The notes: generated by a model from the letters alone, not told the origin. DNA of 64,000 bases from Cryptomeria japonica (GCF_030272615.1 NC_081408.1:762220673-762284672), one strand, 5' to 3'; shown: positions 1 to 12,598, counted from the first letter of the stretch. Numbers and translations are program-made.

Positions 1-451
1 GAGACTTAGAATGCTCAATTGCTTGAAGGAATGCTTGAATGCTTGAATGTTTGAATGCTTGCCTATCGCTTCCACATCTTGCACACACATATTTTTCCCT
101 CTCTCCCTTTTGGGAGAGGAAATGTAGTTTATATACTTGTCAATTAGTGTTAGGAGACTGATTTTTCCGACCTTAGGCCAACCCAGGAACATTATTTTCC
201 AAATTGCAAACTTAAAGACCTGATGCCCAACAAGAGACCGGGCCCAAAATAGGGCCAGGGACTAGGGCGTTGGGCGCCATGGTCCCACCTTCCGGGACAA
301 CAGGGTGCAAGGAGGATCAGGCCAAGGTGCAGAAAGATGCAGTTTTTGATGTCCCAAGCAGGTTTCGGGGTCTCCATTCAGGTTCAATGTTGTGCCGCCA
401 TCGTGAAGACCCAAATGCAGTCGAAATTGCAAGTGTCACAATTTTAGGACG

Positions 452-1132
452 CTACAAATGGTTTTCAGCATTAGACCTGATATTGTTTTCTTTATTTTCA
501 TTTTTACGACTAGGAGATTTGGCACCCACTTGACTCGAAGATACATTAGCGAAATCCCTGATGAAAGTAGTTGCGGGTTCGATTGCATGAAGATATAAGG
601 ATATGGTGTGGTCATTAGGAAAGGTATCAATGACAATATGTTCTTCATTTTCCCAGTCCATAGGTTCAGGAGGGATTAAGGATAAAGGATCTTCATGTTG
701 AATCATGTCAAAGATATCAGGAGTCATGATAGAGATATCAATGTTTTCAATATGTATTTCCATGTCTAGAATGATACTCTCGTCAGAATGACCTCGCGCA
801 AGTAGCTCCTGATTGTCCTCGATTAAGTCCAAGTCAATTGAATGTAATCCCTACTCAAGTGGGCTAGTTCTTAATGTTTGTTCTACATACGCATGAACTA
901 GATCGACATTTACATTTGCTTCTTCCCTTTCAATTTCAAGTTGCTCTAGTTTGTTTTTCCATGATAGCAAATATTCTTCGGTCCCTTGATCTCTTAGCTG
1001 TATTTGTTTTTCCATGCTTGACAAAATTGATGCAAATGATTGTTCTTTGGATTGTGTGTTTGAAGATGATGCATATCTATTATGTGAAACAATAACCTCT
1101 GGAGTCGGTTTTAGATTACTACAATATTGCAA
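452..1132 (-). pseudogene. Post-protease ORFs of the gypsy remnant, unrecognised
   Basis: Two minus-strand ORFs of 93 aa (1132-851) and 126 aa (832-452) directly follow the protease remnant. The first is glutamate/glutamine-rich and probably helical (residues about 35-75). The second is acidic, then ends in a basic, asparagine-rich tail. I do not recognise a domain in either. In a standard gypsy polyprotein the reverse transcriptase would follow here, but no RT motif is visible, so this may be a spacer between protease and RT or non-autonomous cargo. Confidence 0.35.
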
Positions 1133-1990
1133 TGGATTTGAGTCTGTTGAGATCGTGATTTCTTGCCCATTGTAGGGAAATTTTAGGCACTAATGACATG
1201 TTGATGTAATAGCTTGTACATCTTGTATCCATGGTCTTCCCAAGAGTATGTTGTATGATAAATCCAAGTCTAGAACTTGGCATGATGTCTCTTTCTGCAA
1301 AAGTCCCACTCTGAGGGGTAATATCACAATTCCTTTAGAGGAATGCTCTTCTTCATCATATGCTTTGTTTTTTTATCTTTTTCCAAGGATCAACTACATC
1401 TTCAGAATAACCTAGAGCACAAACAAGACTCAAAGAGCAAATGTTTAAGTCAGCTCCCCCATCTATTAGGACACGTTTAACGAGCATTCTATGAATGAGG
1501 ACTTCAATTTGCAGGGGAGCGTTATGAGGATGTTGCAAGGAATCAATGCTTGGATATGAAGGAGATGAGCTTTGAATAGGATTATTTGAAATAGGTTTGA
1601 TGGCCATTATGATATCCCTTGGGGAACTTCATCTTTAAGTGTATTGTTTGGTGAGGATGCTATGGAAGATTCTTGCAAGATTTTAAGAAGTGTATGAATA
1701 GATGCCTTTGGAGAGTCAATTTGCATATGGGGGAATGATCCATTGCTAGACATAGGTGCATGATTTTGATCTTCCTTAGCAAAATCCTTTAGGGATCTCT
1801 TTAAGAGTTGCATAAAAGAGCCACCTTTCTTTGGAGATGCATTTGAATCCTTGTGATATTTTGACATGGTTGGCTTTTGATTTTGGACTTGTTTGATTGC
1901 TTTGATATGTTGGCTTGTTATGTCTTCTTCCTGTATTTTTCTTTGGTATTCCATGTTGATATGATTTTCAGCTATTTTAAATGTTTCCAT
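1100..1990 (-). pseudogene. Ty3/gypsy gag-protease remnant
   Basis: Two consecutive minus-strand ORFs (1990-1607 and 1607-1356) and the frame that follows make up the end of gag and a retropepsin-like aspartyl protease. The protease core reads VLIDGGADLNICS, where DGGA stands at the catalytic DSGA/DTGA position. About 100 codons further on, around 1260-1190, comes the conserved LLGRPWIQ segment followed by CLKFPYNGQEITI, typical of gypsy protease C-termini. An in-frame stop lies in this stretch and the frame changes near 1356, so the polyprotein is broken. The first ORF (127 aa) is lysine- and serine-rich without a recognisable domain and is called gag only from its position. Confidence 0.7.
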
Positions 1991-2529
1991 TTCTTTTTTT
2001 GCAATCTTTCATCTCTGAGCCCTGGTTAGAATGGGCATACACGTGTTTTGAATGTTTTTGCAAGATTTAAATCTTGAGTAACGTGTCGCAATAATTGATC
2101 AATTGTTGAGGAAATGATCTTTTCAAGTATTTGTTTGTTGGCAAGTTTTTTTCGATCTTAGTTTTGGAGTGCAAATTTTGTGATTTTTGATATGACCAAG
2201 TTCAATACGAACGATATATCCTATGATAAAGAACGAGGTTATTCTGATCAAGCGTTGTAATTTCGTGATAAAGGATGATAGATCCTGATGAGAAATTATG
2301 TTTGAACGATTAGTTGATCAAATAAAATGTGATGTTGCACTTTAAGGTGTTAGATCTTTAAACTTGTTTAAGGTGAATACTTGAGACCTTTAGCGTGTCT
2401 ATCTCTTGAATCTATTTTTGATAGAAGATAACCTGATTGAATGACCCAAGAAGATGACCTAGTCTCTATGCTTGACTGTTTGAGAAATGGGTTGTTTTTG
2501 TTTTTTGATTTTGATGTATTTTACCAAAA

Positions 2530-2715
2530 ACACTGATAAAATGACTAGGAACTCTGCTATACTGATAAAAAATGCTACTATACTGACCAGAAACGCTGTT
2601 ATACTAACCAGAAATGCTGACAAACTTACCGAAAATGCTGAGAAACAGACTAGGAATGCTGAGAAACAGACCAGGAATGCTGAGAAACAGACCAAGAACG
2701 CTATTCTGCAATGCA
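2530..2715. repeat. 21-bp tandem repeat block A
   Basis: About eight copies of a 21-bp unit, the clearest being gaatgctgagaaacagacca and neighbours around 2632-2700. The period of 21 keeps the frame open on both strands and gives 7-residue periodic ORFs. It lies in the leader of the minus-strand gypsy element. A separate 40-bp direct repeat follows at about 2759-2838. Confidence 0.85.
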
Positions 2716-2894
2716 GTGACTCTAAAGCTCAAAATAATGATGTGCATACTTAGCAAATTAAGTGTTTGAACTTAGGAGATTGCAATTTTGACCCAAATTA
2801 AGTGTTTGAACTTAGGAGATTGCGATTTAGACCTAAAAAGTACAAACTAGGATATCTAATGCTGCAACATGAGCAATTTGACATTCAACTCAAA

Positions 2895-3062
2895 AGAGTT
2901 GTTGATTAGACCAAGGGAGCTAACCTTTAGACCAAGAGAGCTACTGTTTGGACCAGGAACTCTGCTGTTTAAACCAGGAACTCTAATGTTTAGACCAGGA
3001 ACTCTACTATTTAGACTAGAAACTCTACTATTTAGACCAGAAACTCTAATGTGCTCAACCTT
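2895..3062. repeat. 21-bp tandem repeat block B
   Basis: Seven or so copies of a 21-bp unit resembling accaggaactctactgttta. The period is the same as in block A and the accaggaa-ct core is related, but the rest of the unit has diverged. Confidence 0.85.
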
Positions 3063-3099
3063 GGAAAGTCAATGTTGAAATATGAGAAAGTTAGCATTC

Positions 3100-3312
3100 A
3101 TACCAAGAGAGCTGACGTTTGGACTAAAAATGCGACTGTTTGGACCGTAGGTGCGACTGCTTGGACCAAAAGTGCTAATGTTTGGACTGTGAATGCGACT
3201 GCTTGGACTGACAGAGCTAATGTTTGGACTGAAAGAGCTAATGTTTAGATTGTGAATGCGACTGTTTGGACCGTAGGTGCGACTGTTTGGACTGAAAGAG
3301 CTAATCTGATGT
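3100..3312. repeat. 21-bp tandem repeat block C
   Basis: About ten copies of a 21-bp unit alternating between gcgactgtttggaccgtagg and gctaatgtttggactgaaag forms, which suggests a higher-order 42- or 63-bp arrangement. Open on both strands because 21 is a multiple of three. Confidence 0.85.
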
Positions 3313-4404
3313 GAAACTTGTGAATTTGACAATTTGAAGTTTGAGTTTTCAATGTTTGTTGTATTTCAATGGATGAGATCTTGAGTTGACTTACAAATAC
3401 AGAACTCAGAATGTATTTTTGTCCCAAATGACACATAAAGTGTATGTTCAAGAAGCTTTAAAGAAAGCCCAAGTTTTCACGGGTTTTGAACAATTGAAAA
3501 CACATCAATCAGTCTATTCTAAGGAGATCGGCTTCATTATTAGTTCTTAGCCCACAACTTGGTACCCTATCAGCTCACACAGCCTTGTCACCCCCTAAAG
3601 GGCGCCCATGTTTTTGCCTTTGCGAGAGCTAGTGGAGTCCCATTATGAGCCTAGCAATAAGGTCTCAAAAGGGGAGTTCGCACATACGCTCAAGAGGGAC
3701 ATATGGTGAGTATCTTAAGAAGAGATTCTTCCCCCTCCATGCACTAAGAATTTAATAATGTTCGGAGGTAAACCGAGTAGCTTCTAATTTAATTGGAACT
3801 AGTAAGGGATCCATTTGGCGCGTCGAGGTATAAACTCAATTAAGAGGTCTCCCAGCCTTGAAAACCAAGGTTTGATATACTCAAAGGTACGGAGGAGAGC
3901 TATTCCTGAGCATTGTCGTGGACTTGATTTTCATCAAATCATGTTTATTTTATAGTGGGTTGGAGTACTTGGCATTAACCATTCCCACTTGGGTCGTTCC
4001 CCTCTCACCAACCTTAATGGCTTAGAGTTATTAGCTGCTCAGGAGGGTAGGCCCACTAAAGAAATGCACTATTGAAAGCAAAAAATGAGTCTGGTTTTCT
4101 AATCACTTAAGAAAGGTGAGAGCATACTTGCCTATCATCAAAACACATAAGATATGTTTGTTCATTTCCATTGTAATTAGTCTATGTGCCTAATTTAACA
4201 AAAATAAGTGCGAAATCCCGTGGCCTCAAACAAAGTTAGTAGTTTATATTGCATTATTTGATGGCGAAATAGTTTATGACTCTGGTCTTTCACAGGGAAT
4301 TAAGTACCTACAAAACCATTAATCTACAAATTAGATTCGGGAAAATGACAATCTAGAAGCATAAATGAGTAATGCAACATACAATATTTGCAAAATCAAT
4401 AAAA
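3313..4404. other. Leader of gypsy element, no gene seen
   Basis: Non-coding stretch between repeat blocks C and D. It contains moderately GC-rich segments (about 3540-4080) without an ORF or a motif that I can name. From its position it belongs to the untranslated leader of the minus-strand gypsy element. Confidence 0.5.
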
Positions 4405-4735
4405 AACTAAAAACACCATCAAATTGACCAAGAACACCATCATATGTGCCAAGAACGCTGCCAAATGGACCCAAAACGCTACTCTGCACATCAGAAACGC
4501 TGCTCTGCACACCATAAACGTTGTTCTGCACACCATAAACGTTGTCAAACAGACTGAAAACACTAAAGTACAGACTGAAAGCACTAAAGCAGAGAAAAAC
4601 ATAAAAATGGATTTGAGGAATCTCCCATAAACGCCATTTGAGGTGTTAGAACACTACAAAAGAGGCCAAGAACACGATTCGAGGGCCCAAGGGAGCTAAT
4701 CTGCACTCCAAAAGAGCTAATCAACCTATCAATGA
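4405..4735. repeat. 21-bp tandem repeat block D
   Basis: Nine clear 21-bp units at 4413-4601 (for example aacgctgctctgcacaccat) and three poorer ones to 4735. It shares the aac-g/a-ct core with blocks A to C, so all four probably descend from one array later split by other sequence. Confidence 0.8.
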
Positions 4736-4782
4736 AATTTCCTGCAAGCAAACTTGTTAAAGATCAAAGGGGCTAGGCCCCA

Positions 4783-4794
4783 CGGTGTGCGCCA
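4783..4794 (-). promoter_or_regulatory. Primer-binding-site-like motif of gypsy element
   Basis: On the minus strand this reads TGGCGCACACCG, beginning five bases after the proposed LTR end. TGGCGCC-type sites at this position are common in plant gypsy elements. The primer tRNA cannot be named from sequence alone. Confidence 0.5.
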
Positions 4795-4799
4795 ATTAA

Positions 4800-5861
4800 T
4801 GTGATGCGAGAAATGTGGTAAATAGAAATGCATACACGTATAATGAGACAATAAAATGTAATTGAAAAGCTTAATTAAAAACTAGATTATAAATGCAAAC
4901 CATAAGCCTTCCTTGAAATGTCCCATTTTCCTCTATTCTTGAGGACCTTGAAGGTGTTGGATTGGTTGGCTCTCAGCAGAGAAATGATCTCCAAAGTGGC
5001 AACTCAAGAGTTGAGTAGCTATTTGATCATGTTTGACTATGAAAATGATATGAAATGCATGATTTAAGAAACTAGATTAACATGCTATGATTAATCCAGA
5101 AGCTAATTATTAGATAATTGATATGCAAATTGCCTATAGTAATGATGCTAAGAATATGAATGCAAGGGATCCTTATTGCTCCAAAATGGGGGATATTTAT
5201 AGGATTTCCAAGGCCAAAGCTGAGGTGGTAGGAATCGACGATCCATATTTGATCTGAAGATATCAAGGGCCAAGATTGAGGAAGTTGGAGAAGAGGTTGG
5301 AGGAAGGGACACTTGTCATCTTTATGGTGACAAGTGTCAAGGAGCCTTGCTCATGAGAGGAAAAGTGTCCAAGGGAGGAGACATGTGGCAAAAGTGCCAT
5401 GTGTCTCAAGGGGAGAATATCCATACCATAGGAGGTTAGGATGTGCAAGATAGGATAGGGTTAGTTAAACCCATGGTTAGATGGAATGGGTTAGGTTAGG
5501 GGATGGTTAGGTTAGGTGGTTAAAAGTTAGGAGCCATGTGCTCATTTGAATTTAGAAATTCAAATAATTGGAAAATGATAATTAATCGCAACAAACTTGA
5601 GTTTGTTAATCTTAATTAGGGATTAGAAGAATTGATTTATATGGGGGACATTAATTAATTTAGAATTAATTAATCAAAGGGGGATATGAAATGAACTATA
5701 TAAATAAATCACGTAGATTTATTTACTAGTAGATGAATAGAGAAATTAATTAAATTGCTCGCGAATTCAATTAATTGGGAAGGGGAATTAATCAAATAAC
5801 TGCGTATTTAATTAACTATCTTCAGACCATTTTTAGGTGTATACACTTAGTAGCACCTACA
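4800..5861 (-). repeat. 5' LTR of the minus-strand gypsy element
   Basis: On the minus strand the segment starts TGTAGGTGCTAC and ends CGCATCACA, giving TG...CA ends and a length of 1062 bp, followed by the PBS-like motif. A TATA-like stretch (minus strand TTTATATAG, near 5695-5706) could be the LTR promoter. The boundaries are inferred from one copy only, because the partner LTR is outside the window. Confidence 0.5.
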
Positions 5862-8800
5862 ATGTTAGAGAGGGTATATCTCATTGGACAAGTCCATGTT
5901 TTCATCTAGAGAGGTTGATGAAGAATATTTTTCATATAGGCCTATGTGTATGGTCACACAATGCAAGGAGACATGGTGGGGGATCTTGAAAAAGCTATTG
6001 TGAAAGCTAGCACATTGAACTCTTTTGAGAGCATGTGACCATGAGATTACATGGTATAAATATGTGGCATGTCGATGAAAACGGCTTGTGCTAAGTTGCA
6101 TGGAATTAGTCAAGTGAATTTTTTTATTTCAATAGGCATCAAGTCACAAATTTAGATGTTCATCTATGTGCAATAAATTTTGATGCTATGTGAACATACA
6201 ATGGATATACACATGAGATGAATTTATGTTGAGTTGATGTGTAAGTATACATGATGCATGGAGTTATGCTTGGATAATTCCTAGGGTCATTCCTTATTGG
6301 CTTGTTTGCATGTCTTATAGCTACAATGAATAAGCACCATCCCTTGTAGACTGAGATGATGTCATCTATTTGCTAGTTGTCATTTGCATAGATCTTCCAC
6401 ACATATAGGATGGTTATGTATAGTTTTGTCATGTGTGTAATTTCTCAAACTATTTTTTTTAATTGATAATTTTATAGTGTTAATATATGAACCTTTCACC
6501 TTTTGATCATTGAGATCTTGAAATGGGCAGGGTGAGAACATACAATGAGGCCAAGGTTACATAATAAGTCACTATAGTTACTTGCAATGAGCCACATAGC
6601 TCTATAAGGAAGAAGGATACAAGAAAATAAGACTCAAAAATACAAATGTAAACCTTTATTTTTTGTTCATTATCATCTCTATTTGATCTTAAGAGAGGTA
6701 ATTGCACCTATAGTTGAAAGATTCAAGACAAGTTTGTTAAAGCATCTTGTGGAACACTATGAGTGTCGATTTGTTGAAGAATTTGGATATAAAATTTATA
6801 GTATATATGTGTTCAAATTGACAACATGAATTTTCATTTCATAAGCTTGTAAAAGTAGCCTGGAAGAGGTGTTATTTATATATTAGAGGGATGATTGATG
6901 AAGGATTGAGATTGTTTGAAGGATTAATGGTTGTGGTTGTTTGAGAGGATTATAATAATGAGAAGCCTTTAAGTGTCAACTTATGATCGATACATTTGGG
7001 AAGATCTAAGATTAAAGAGATTTAAGTGGTGAATATCATCTTGGAAAATGGTGAAGGGTGAAGATAAAAATGGACCTTTTGGAAATCCGAAAGTTATTTT
7101 TTGAGATATAAAGTTACTAGGACAACTTAAGTTATTATTGTTAATGTGTTTTCCTCAACTTACCCCTTTAGCCTATAGGAAATAAAATAATAGGCTAGGG
7201 GACTCCCAAATATTTATGTCAAGAAAGGTGATATGATAACGTCATTAGTATGTTAGTATGCATTGTTCATTATTGTGTTGTAATTGTTTAACACAAAAAA
7301 TATTGGCCTTGTTTTGCATGTTTTGAGTTTTGTAAAATTTGGGAATTATATTAGATCCATCATTAAGTGTAGATGGATCTTAATTACATATCATGACAGT
7401 TGCCTAATATGCCATATTTTGATCACATGATATGACAATGTCTAATATGTCATACCATTATCTATATAGGTAGAATTGCCTAACACTACTCATTTTTTTT
7501 ATATTCATAAATAGTTAAAGCAAGTTTATATTTTTTTCTTATCTTATTGACGAGACAAGCTACTCATAGCATGCCTTCCCTTGTGTTTGTAGATTCTTAT
7601 GGAGCATACATAGCAAGGATGAATGCATATGAAGATATCTAGTTGAGTCCATTACTTTTTATGGACTCTAATGTCCTTTTTTTTATGTTTGAATATTTAC
7701 TTTACATTCATATTTATGAGTGATCATTTTCTTTGAAATACATATTCATTTATGATTCACATTCACCTCAAAGTGAGGACAAATTACAATGGTGAAATTT
7801 GCATAACCATTCCAATTTCAATTTAGTTTTATGTCTCATTTGAGAAAATGTCTTAATACAATTATACAAAGACATGCGGTGCACTCTTGTGCTGATTTTT
7901 TTTGCTTCCTTGAACATTGTCTACCCTCATTTATTCTCTTTCACACATTCCACACATTTGACCTTATATGCTTTATTTGCACCAATCCTTGCACATTCAC
8001 ATTACTATTAGCCTTGATACCTACCTCACAATTCTAATTCCCTTGTCTTGGATCATTTTCATGACACACAAGATTGATCCTACATAACATGTCTCTAACC
8101 CAAAATCCAATAGTTTAAAATTCAAATGACCAACTCTTGCTATTTCTCATAGCTATTGGAGTCAACTTAGTACACTTTTGTGCAATGAGTTGTTATGTCC
8201 TGATATTTAAAGATATTCATTTGAGCATTTAAAGACATCGATGAATCATTTAGTTATCATTCAAAACAATAAAACATACAATGAACATTTAAAGAAACAA
8301 TTTGCTTTGGAGCACTAAAAGAATAAGAATTTTGCACTAGAATCAATATTTAGGTCATTTGCACACTATTTGCCAATCTTTATCACATCCACAATAGTTA
8401 GTCTTATCAAGGGGGTTAACCTAGGAGAACTTGAACCCTACAATTGAAACATAAGCCTAAATTGCATCATATCAAGTCCATGTGTCAAGGATCGATCTTG
8501 CAATGCAAAATTGATCTAAAATTATAAAATTGATGTATTAAAAAAATAATTTTATTCAAAATACCATACAATAAATATGACTAGAACATCTATTTTTATA
8601 TGTAAATGACACTACGACATTTTTTTTTTGTATTATAGAAAATTTGAACTCAACACCATCTAGATGCTTGGAACATAGATGTTGCCATTAAACTATGTAC
8701 CCTTTGACTACTACAATAAATTTTTATCTTCACCATTATTTTACAAATTAAATACCAAAATACCTTATATATATAGTTCCTAAATTAACTTCTTTTATTT

Positions 8801-9359
8801 CCATATTTCCGTAGTCCAAATCCTATTAATTAGTGTACGCAACACATTAGGAAAAATTCAAAGAGAGATGATGGAAATTATTGGAAAGTTGAATGTCTTG
8901 TCGGTGTTAATAGAGAAGGTGAAAGTATAATAGCATCAATGAAAACTAACTTTAACTGACTTTTGGGCATAGTCTTTTACAAGATGAACTCTACCCTTAA
9001 TTTATTCATTTTGTTATTTTGTTGAGATGTCTCCACCTCATCAAATTTTGCACCTAATTTTTCTTCTCTCACAATGTAATTAATGTCTGTAAGCATTAAC
9101 TTTATCAACACACTAGACGAACTTTGACCAATCAGCTTCATCATCATCAATCCACAAATTCCTTACAACTGGAGACTAACACGCCGTAGAACATTTACAA
9201 AATGTCCCTTCACTCAATTGATATGATTACTAACCAACCAATACAAAACATCATATAAAGTAACAATACCTACCCACATCATCTAAAGTGAGAAAATAAT
9301 CTTTCGGTCCCAAGCTACAAATCACATCCAATTTTATCATCTCCTACCTAAATTCTTTT
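5862..9359. other. AT-rich intergenic region, no gene seen
   Basis: No ORF with coding character on either strand; the longest open frames are about 60-80 codons and low in complexity. A tRNA-like A/B-box pair on the minus strand (about 8641-8696) may be an old SINE fragment. Nothing else could be assigned. Confidence 0.6.
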
Positions 9360-9935
9360 AACGGAGGGACTTCTGTAATAACCCTTTACGCCTCACCTGG
9401 CAATCGTATAGCCACTCTTTAATCCCCTTGTCCTCTGACAAAAGGCAATTATGTGCTGAAGACGAGTGGAGTACATTTAATTCTCCTATTGGCCAAGGTT
9501 ATTTGGTGACAGAAGGCATGGGCGCCGTCTATGCTTTTTAATTGGAGTTCAGGGATTTTAATAAGAGGCTCAGATATATCAATTGCCTTTTTTTACTTTT
9601 CTCTGGTGAGGAGGGCCTGCTCCTACCTATTGATTGCTACAGTTTCCTCTCGCGTCCTGTTTCCTTTTCCTTTTATTTATCCTCTCACGCTTTGTTTCAA
9701 TTTTCCCTCAACCCCCATTCTCAGGAAGCCAATGAAAGAGTTGACCTCGCCTGCCTTTGGCAAAGTGAAGGGAATCTGGTTCTGTAATGGCTGTTGTAGA
9801 TCCGCACACAATAGATTCATTTCTTAATGAAGCATAACAATTACAGTGACTACAGTATAGCGGGACTTCGAGGCCTGTGGAGGAGAGCTTGGATGCCATT
9901 GTTATTGGGATTTGCTGATTCGTGCCTCGGTGAGA
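9360..9935 (+). promoter_or_regulatory. Candidate promoter and 5' UTR of a host gene
   Basis: Base composition changes sharply here: GC rises and the homopolymer runs seen on both sides disappear. There is an inverted-CCAAT context at about 9484-9492 (tattggcca) and a TATA-like gatatatc at about 9573-9580, followed by a pyrimidine-rich stretch suited to a transcription start near 9600. The segment then runs as a possible leader to the ATG at 9936. Several out-of-frame upstream ATGs are present (for example 9787 and 9893). The call rests on composition and position, not on a known promoter. Confidence 0.35.
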
Positions 9936-9984
9936 ATGTCCAGGCCCGGATTCAAATCGGCGAGTGTCAACTCTTCGTTAACTG
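9936..9984 (+). CDS. Candidate short first coding exon (possibly of the VEL gene)
   Basis: An ATG at 9936 opens 16 codons (start MSRPGFKSASVN) plus one base, ending at a good donor, ACTG|GTAAGAG, at 9984/9985. The exon would end in phase 1. The VEL exon acceptor at 50259/50260 needs exactly one base from the previous exon, so the two would join in frame with a glycine codon at the junction. A one-in-three chance match is possible. If correct, intron 1 is 40,275 bp. Other VEL-family genes also have a short N-terminal segment before the conserved block, which is known family background. The exon could instead belong to an unrelated or non-coding transcript. Confidence 0.35.
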
Positions 9985-10034
9985 GTAAGAGCCCACATTC
10001 TTAAATCTCTTCTATTAATCAAATTTGAAGCTTT

Positions 10035-10440
10035 GGGTCTGGTTATTTTGTGATTCCCTGGACCCCCTTTTATTTACTCTATTGTTAAATTCCCTATTCA
10101 CATTAATTTGAAGCTTTGGGTATGGTTATTTTGTTTATTGTGGATACCCATATGATTTTTTTAATTGGTAAATTCGACTTTCATACAACTGTGGAGTATC
10201 GAGCATGATTACTTATTGTTTGTTATTGAGACCCATTTATAAATCTGTAAATTTACTATTCACACAAAATATGAAGATTTGTGCATGATTATGCAATAAC
10301 GAAGGGTTATCATTACTTCACTCGTATGGTGGGCACACTAATTTGTAAATTTACTATTCACACAAAATCTGAAGCTTTGCCCATGATTATGCAATAACGA
10401 AGGGATATGATTACTTCACTCGTATGGTGGGTACACCGCA
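10035..10440. repeat. Tandem repeat of about 98-bp units
   Basis: The last two units (from about 10245 and 10343) are close copies sharing tgtaaatttactattcacac and cttcactcgtatggtggg. Two older, more diverged units sharing tttgaagctttgggt-tggttattttgt precede them at 10025-10140. It lies just downstream of the candidate exon 1 donor. Confidence 0.75.
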
Positions 10441-10485
10441 CCGAGATTTGGATGTCCCAATTTCATCAGGTAACATGTTTTTCAA

Positions 10486-10532
10486 GGATTTGAACCTGTA
10501 ACGTGGAGGATTCACCACCGAAGCTCATGCCA
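10486..10532 (-). repeat. SINE-like tRNA-derived head
   Basis: On the minus strand this carries an A-box-like TGGCATGAGCTTCGGTGG and, 18 bases further, a B-box GGTTCAAATCC. These are the internal RNA polymerase III promoter elements of tRNA genes and tRNA-derived SINEs. No complete tRNA cloverleaf is apparent. Confidence 0.4.
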
Positions 10533-10904
10533 TTCAACATTACAACTTTAAAACTTTGATTATGACTCTTTTTAGATTTTATTAACACCCATTAATTGGT
10601 TTGCTTGGCCGTTTCAGTGTCCGCCATTCCATTCTCCATCTATGTTATCAATTATGTGGGAGTTTCTTGCGTAAGGTCGTGATTCCATTTTTCCCGGAAA
10701 ATCAATTCCTTTGTCTTCTTCTGGAAGTTGTTAAATCCAGCTATGTAAGGTGGAAGGAAATCATAGTATCATTGACCATCGCGACATAAAAAAATATGCG
10801 ACTTAGTTTAGGCTTACTGCCAATTACCTACCCATTAGTTAATTGGGTAGTTGCAAAGCTTTTGTAATGAATTATGGAACTAAATTTCTTTGATTTTAGT
10901 GCTT

Positions 10905-12598
10905 TGAACATAATATGCAGACTACGATTTTCTATCAGACTTGCAAGATGAGCTGGCAGCAGCAAGTTTTTCCAGTTTGACTTGACAGACATGACAAATT
11001 GTTGAGGTTAATCCTTCTCAGTGTATTTTATTGCCATATTATTTCCATCATGAATTCAAGCTTGTGGCCAGTTGCATTTAATCCACATGTTGATCATGAT
11101 ATGTAACAGTTCGTTAATTTGCGAAATTCTCTTAATTTTCTGAGGAAAAATTCATCACATTCAATGGCATAAACAATAGTAGACATGGTTTTCCCAGTCC
11201 ATGAAAGATGGTTAGTAATGTAGTATGCTTTTGGATAAACTGTGAATGTTTTTTACATCAACATTTTGGATCACATTCAATGATCCATCATCAGGATGAG
11301 GTAGGGAAAATGAAATCCAAGCAAATTACATATTACAGCTCCTAATGCATGTGATGACAGCAGCTAATGCATGTGAATGAAACAAGTGTTACCAGCAGCA
11401 CCCGATGTTAGTGTTTCTTTCCACCACTTCTGACCAGAAGAGTACTACAATTGCATCTGTGCTTCACTATCATGGTATGCTTCCTTCCAAGCTCGCTACA
11501 GGAAGATTTAACATTTTTGTTTTGTTCTTTGTGGTGTACAGTAGTAAGGGAATCTTTTCTGCTCGAGAGACCCATTTGATCTTCATGTTGTGCAGCATAT
11601 TGGAGAGCTTTTCCAGAAATGCATGGCACAATTGTCACATTGAGACTCTGGATTTCTTTGCCTATCCATCTGCATGCCTCACATACATTCTCCTATTGTA
11701 CTATTGATCCGAAAAGGATCTGGATTTTGTACTTCATGGCATGTTTTTGGAACGAGGACAGTCTCTCGAATGCTGGAAATTGTATTAGATGGTCTGGAAC
11801 ATCAAAATGTAGATTTTGGTAGGAGACGAGTATTGAAAATTGAGTCTTTTGCCTAATGAAATTGCTAGTTGCAGCTGGTGGCAAAAACATAATTGCTGTG
11901 GTGAATGCAAAATGCCTCTCTGTTGGAAGTGGCAAATTTTCACATTCAGTTTCACACAACCAGTTTTGGATCCTATGAGTTTCTGCCAGACCTGAAGAGT
12001 CACAAGCCGAGCTGGCAGCAGTGAGTTTTTCTGGCTAGATTTGACAGACTTGGCAAATTGTTGAACATAATTCTTTTTAGCACATATTTCTATCAAACTC
12101 TTTCCATCATGCATTCAAATTTCTGGCCACCAGTTGCTTCTTATCTACATAATCATCATCATGTGTGAGAGTCTATTCATTTCTTTACCAAATTCTCTTA
12201 TTCTTCTGCAGAAAAATTCATCATAATCCACAGTATAAACACTGTTCAAATAAAAGCAAACCACACATCACAGCTGCTCGTTCATGTGAATGGCATGGAT
12301 GTTGCCAGTCCAGTGTTATTTTTGCTTTCCACTATTCCTGAAAAGAAGAGTACTGCAAACACTTGTGCTTCACCAACATGGTATGCTTGCTTACAAGCTT
12401 GCTAAAGGATGATTTTAATAATTTTGTTTTGTTCACAGGGGCCTGCAGTAAATAAAGGAATTTCTGTGTATTGAGAAACCCATTTGATCTTCATAATTGT
12501 GCAGCTTATTGTAGAGCTTTTCCAGAAATGTCTCGCACAATTTTCACATTGAGATTTGTTGTAAGGGTTTCTTTGCCTATTCTACCACATGCCTCAAT
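10905..12598. repeat. Diverged direct duplication of about 1 kb
   Basis: The stretch from about 10920 to 11960 is repeated at about 11970 onward. Matching landmarks, in order, include gagctggcagcag (about 10950 / 12008), the aaattctctta-ttttctg-aaaaattcatca segment (about 11124 / 12190), aagagtact (about 11438 / 12344), and gagcttttccagaaatg (about 11603 / 12514). The copies differ by many substitutions and small indels. No coding frame is conserved between them. Confidence 0.75.

Larger units (their letters stand above)
1..5861 (-). mobile_element. Ty3/gypsy-type LTR element, decayed, cut by window edge
   Basis: Read on the minus strand this has, in order, a long terminal repeat (5861 to 4800), a PBS-like site just inside it (4794-4783), a long leader rich in 21-bp repeats, and a gag-protease remnant (about 1990-1100). 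No reverse transcriptase is visible before the window ends, so the element is truncated, non-autonomous or continues to the left. The partner LTR is not in the window. The protease motif and the following LGRPWI segment place it with Ty3/gypsy-type elements; assignment to a named lineage is not possible by eye. Confidence 0.65.

Noticed and set aside
192-533. Short ORFs on both strands near the window start
   Set aside because: Overlapping antisense frames in retroelement DNA with no motif.
2530-3332. Repeat-protein gene(s) with 7-residue repeats
   Set aside because: The openness follows from the 21-bp period on both strands; there is no start context, signal or conserved flank.
9542-9827. 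Two overlapping 81- and 98-codon plus ORFs as genes
   Set aside because: They overlap in different frames in the presumed promoter/leader, begin in T-rich sequence and show no domain.
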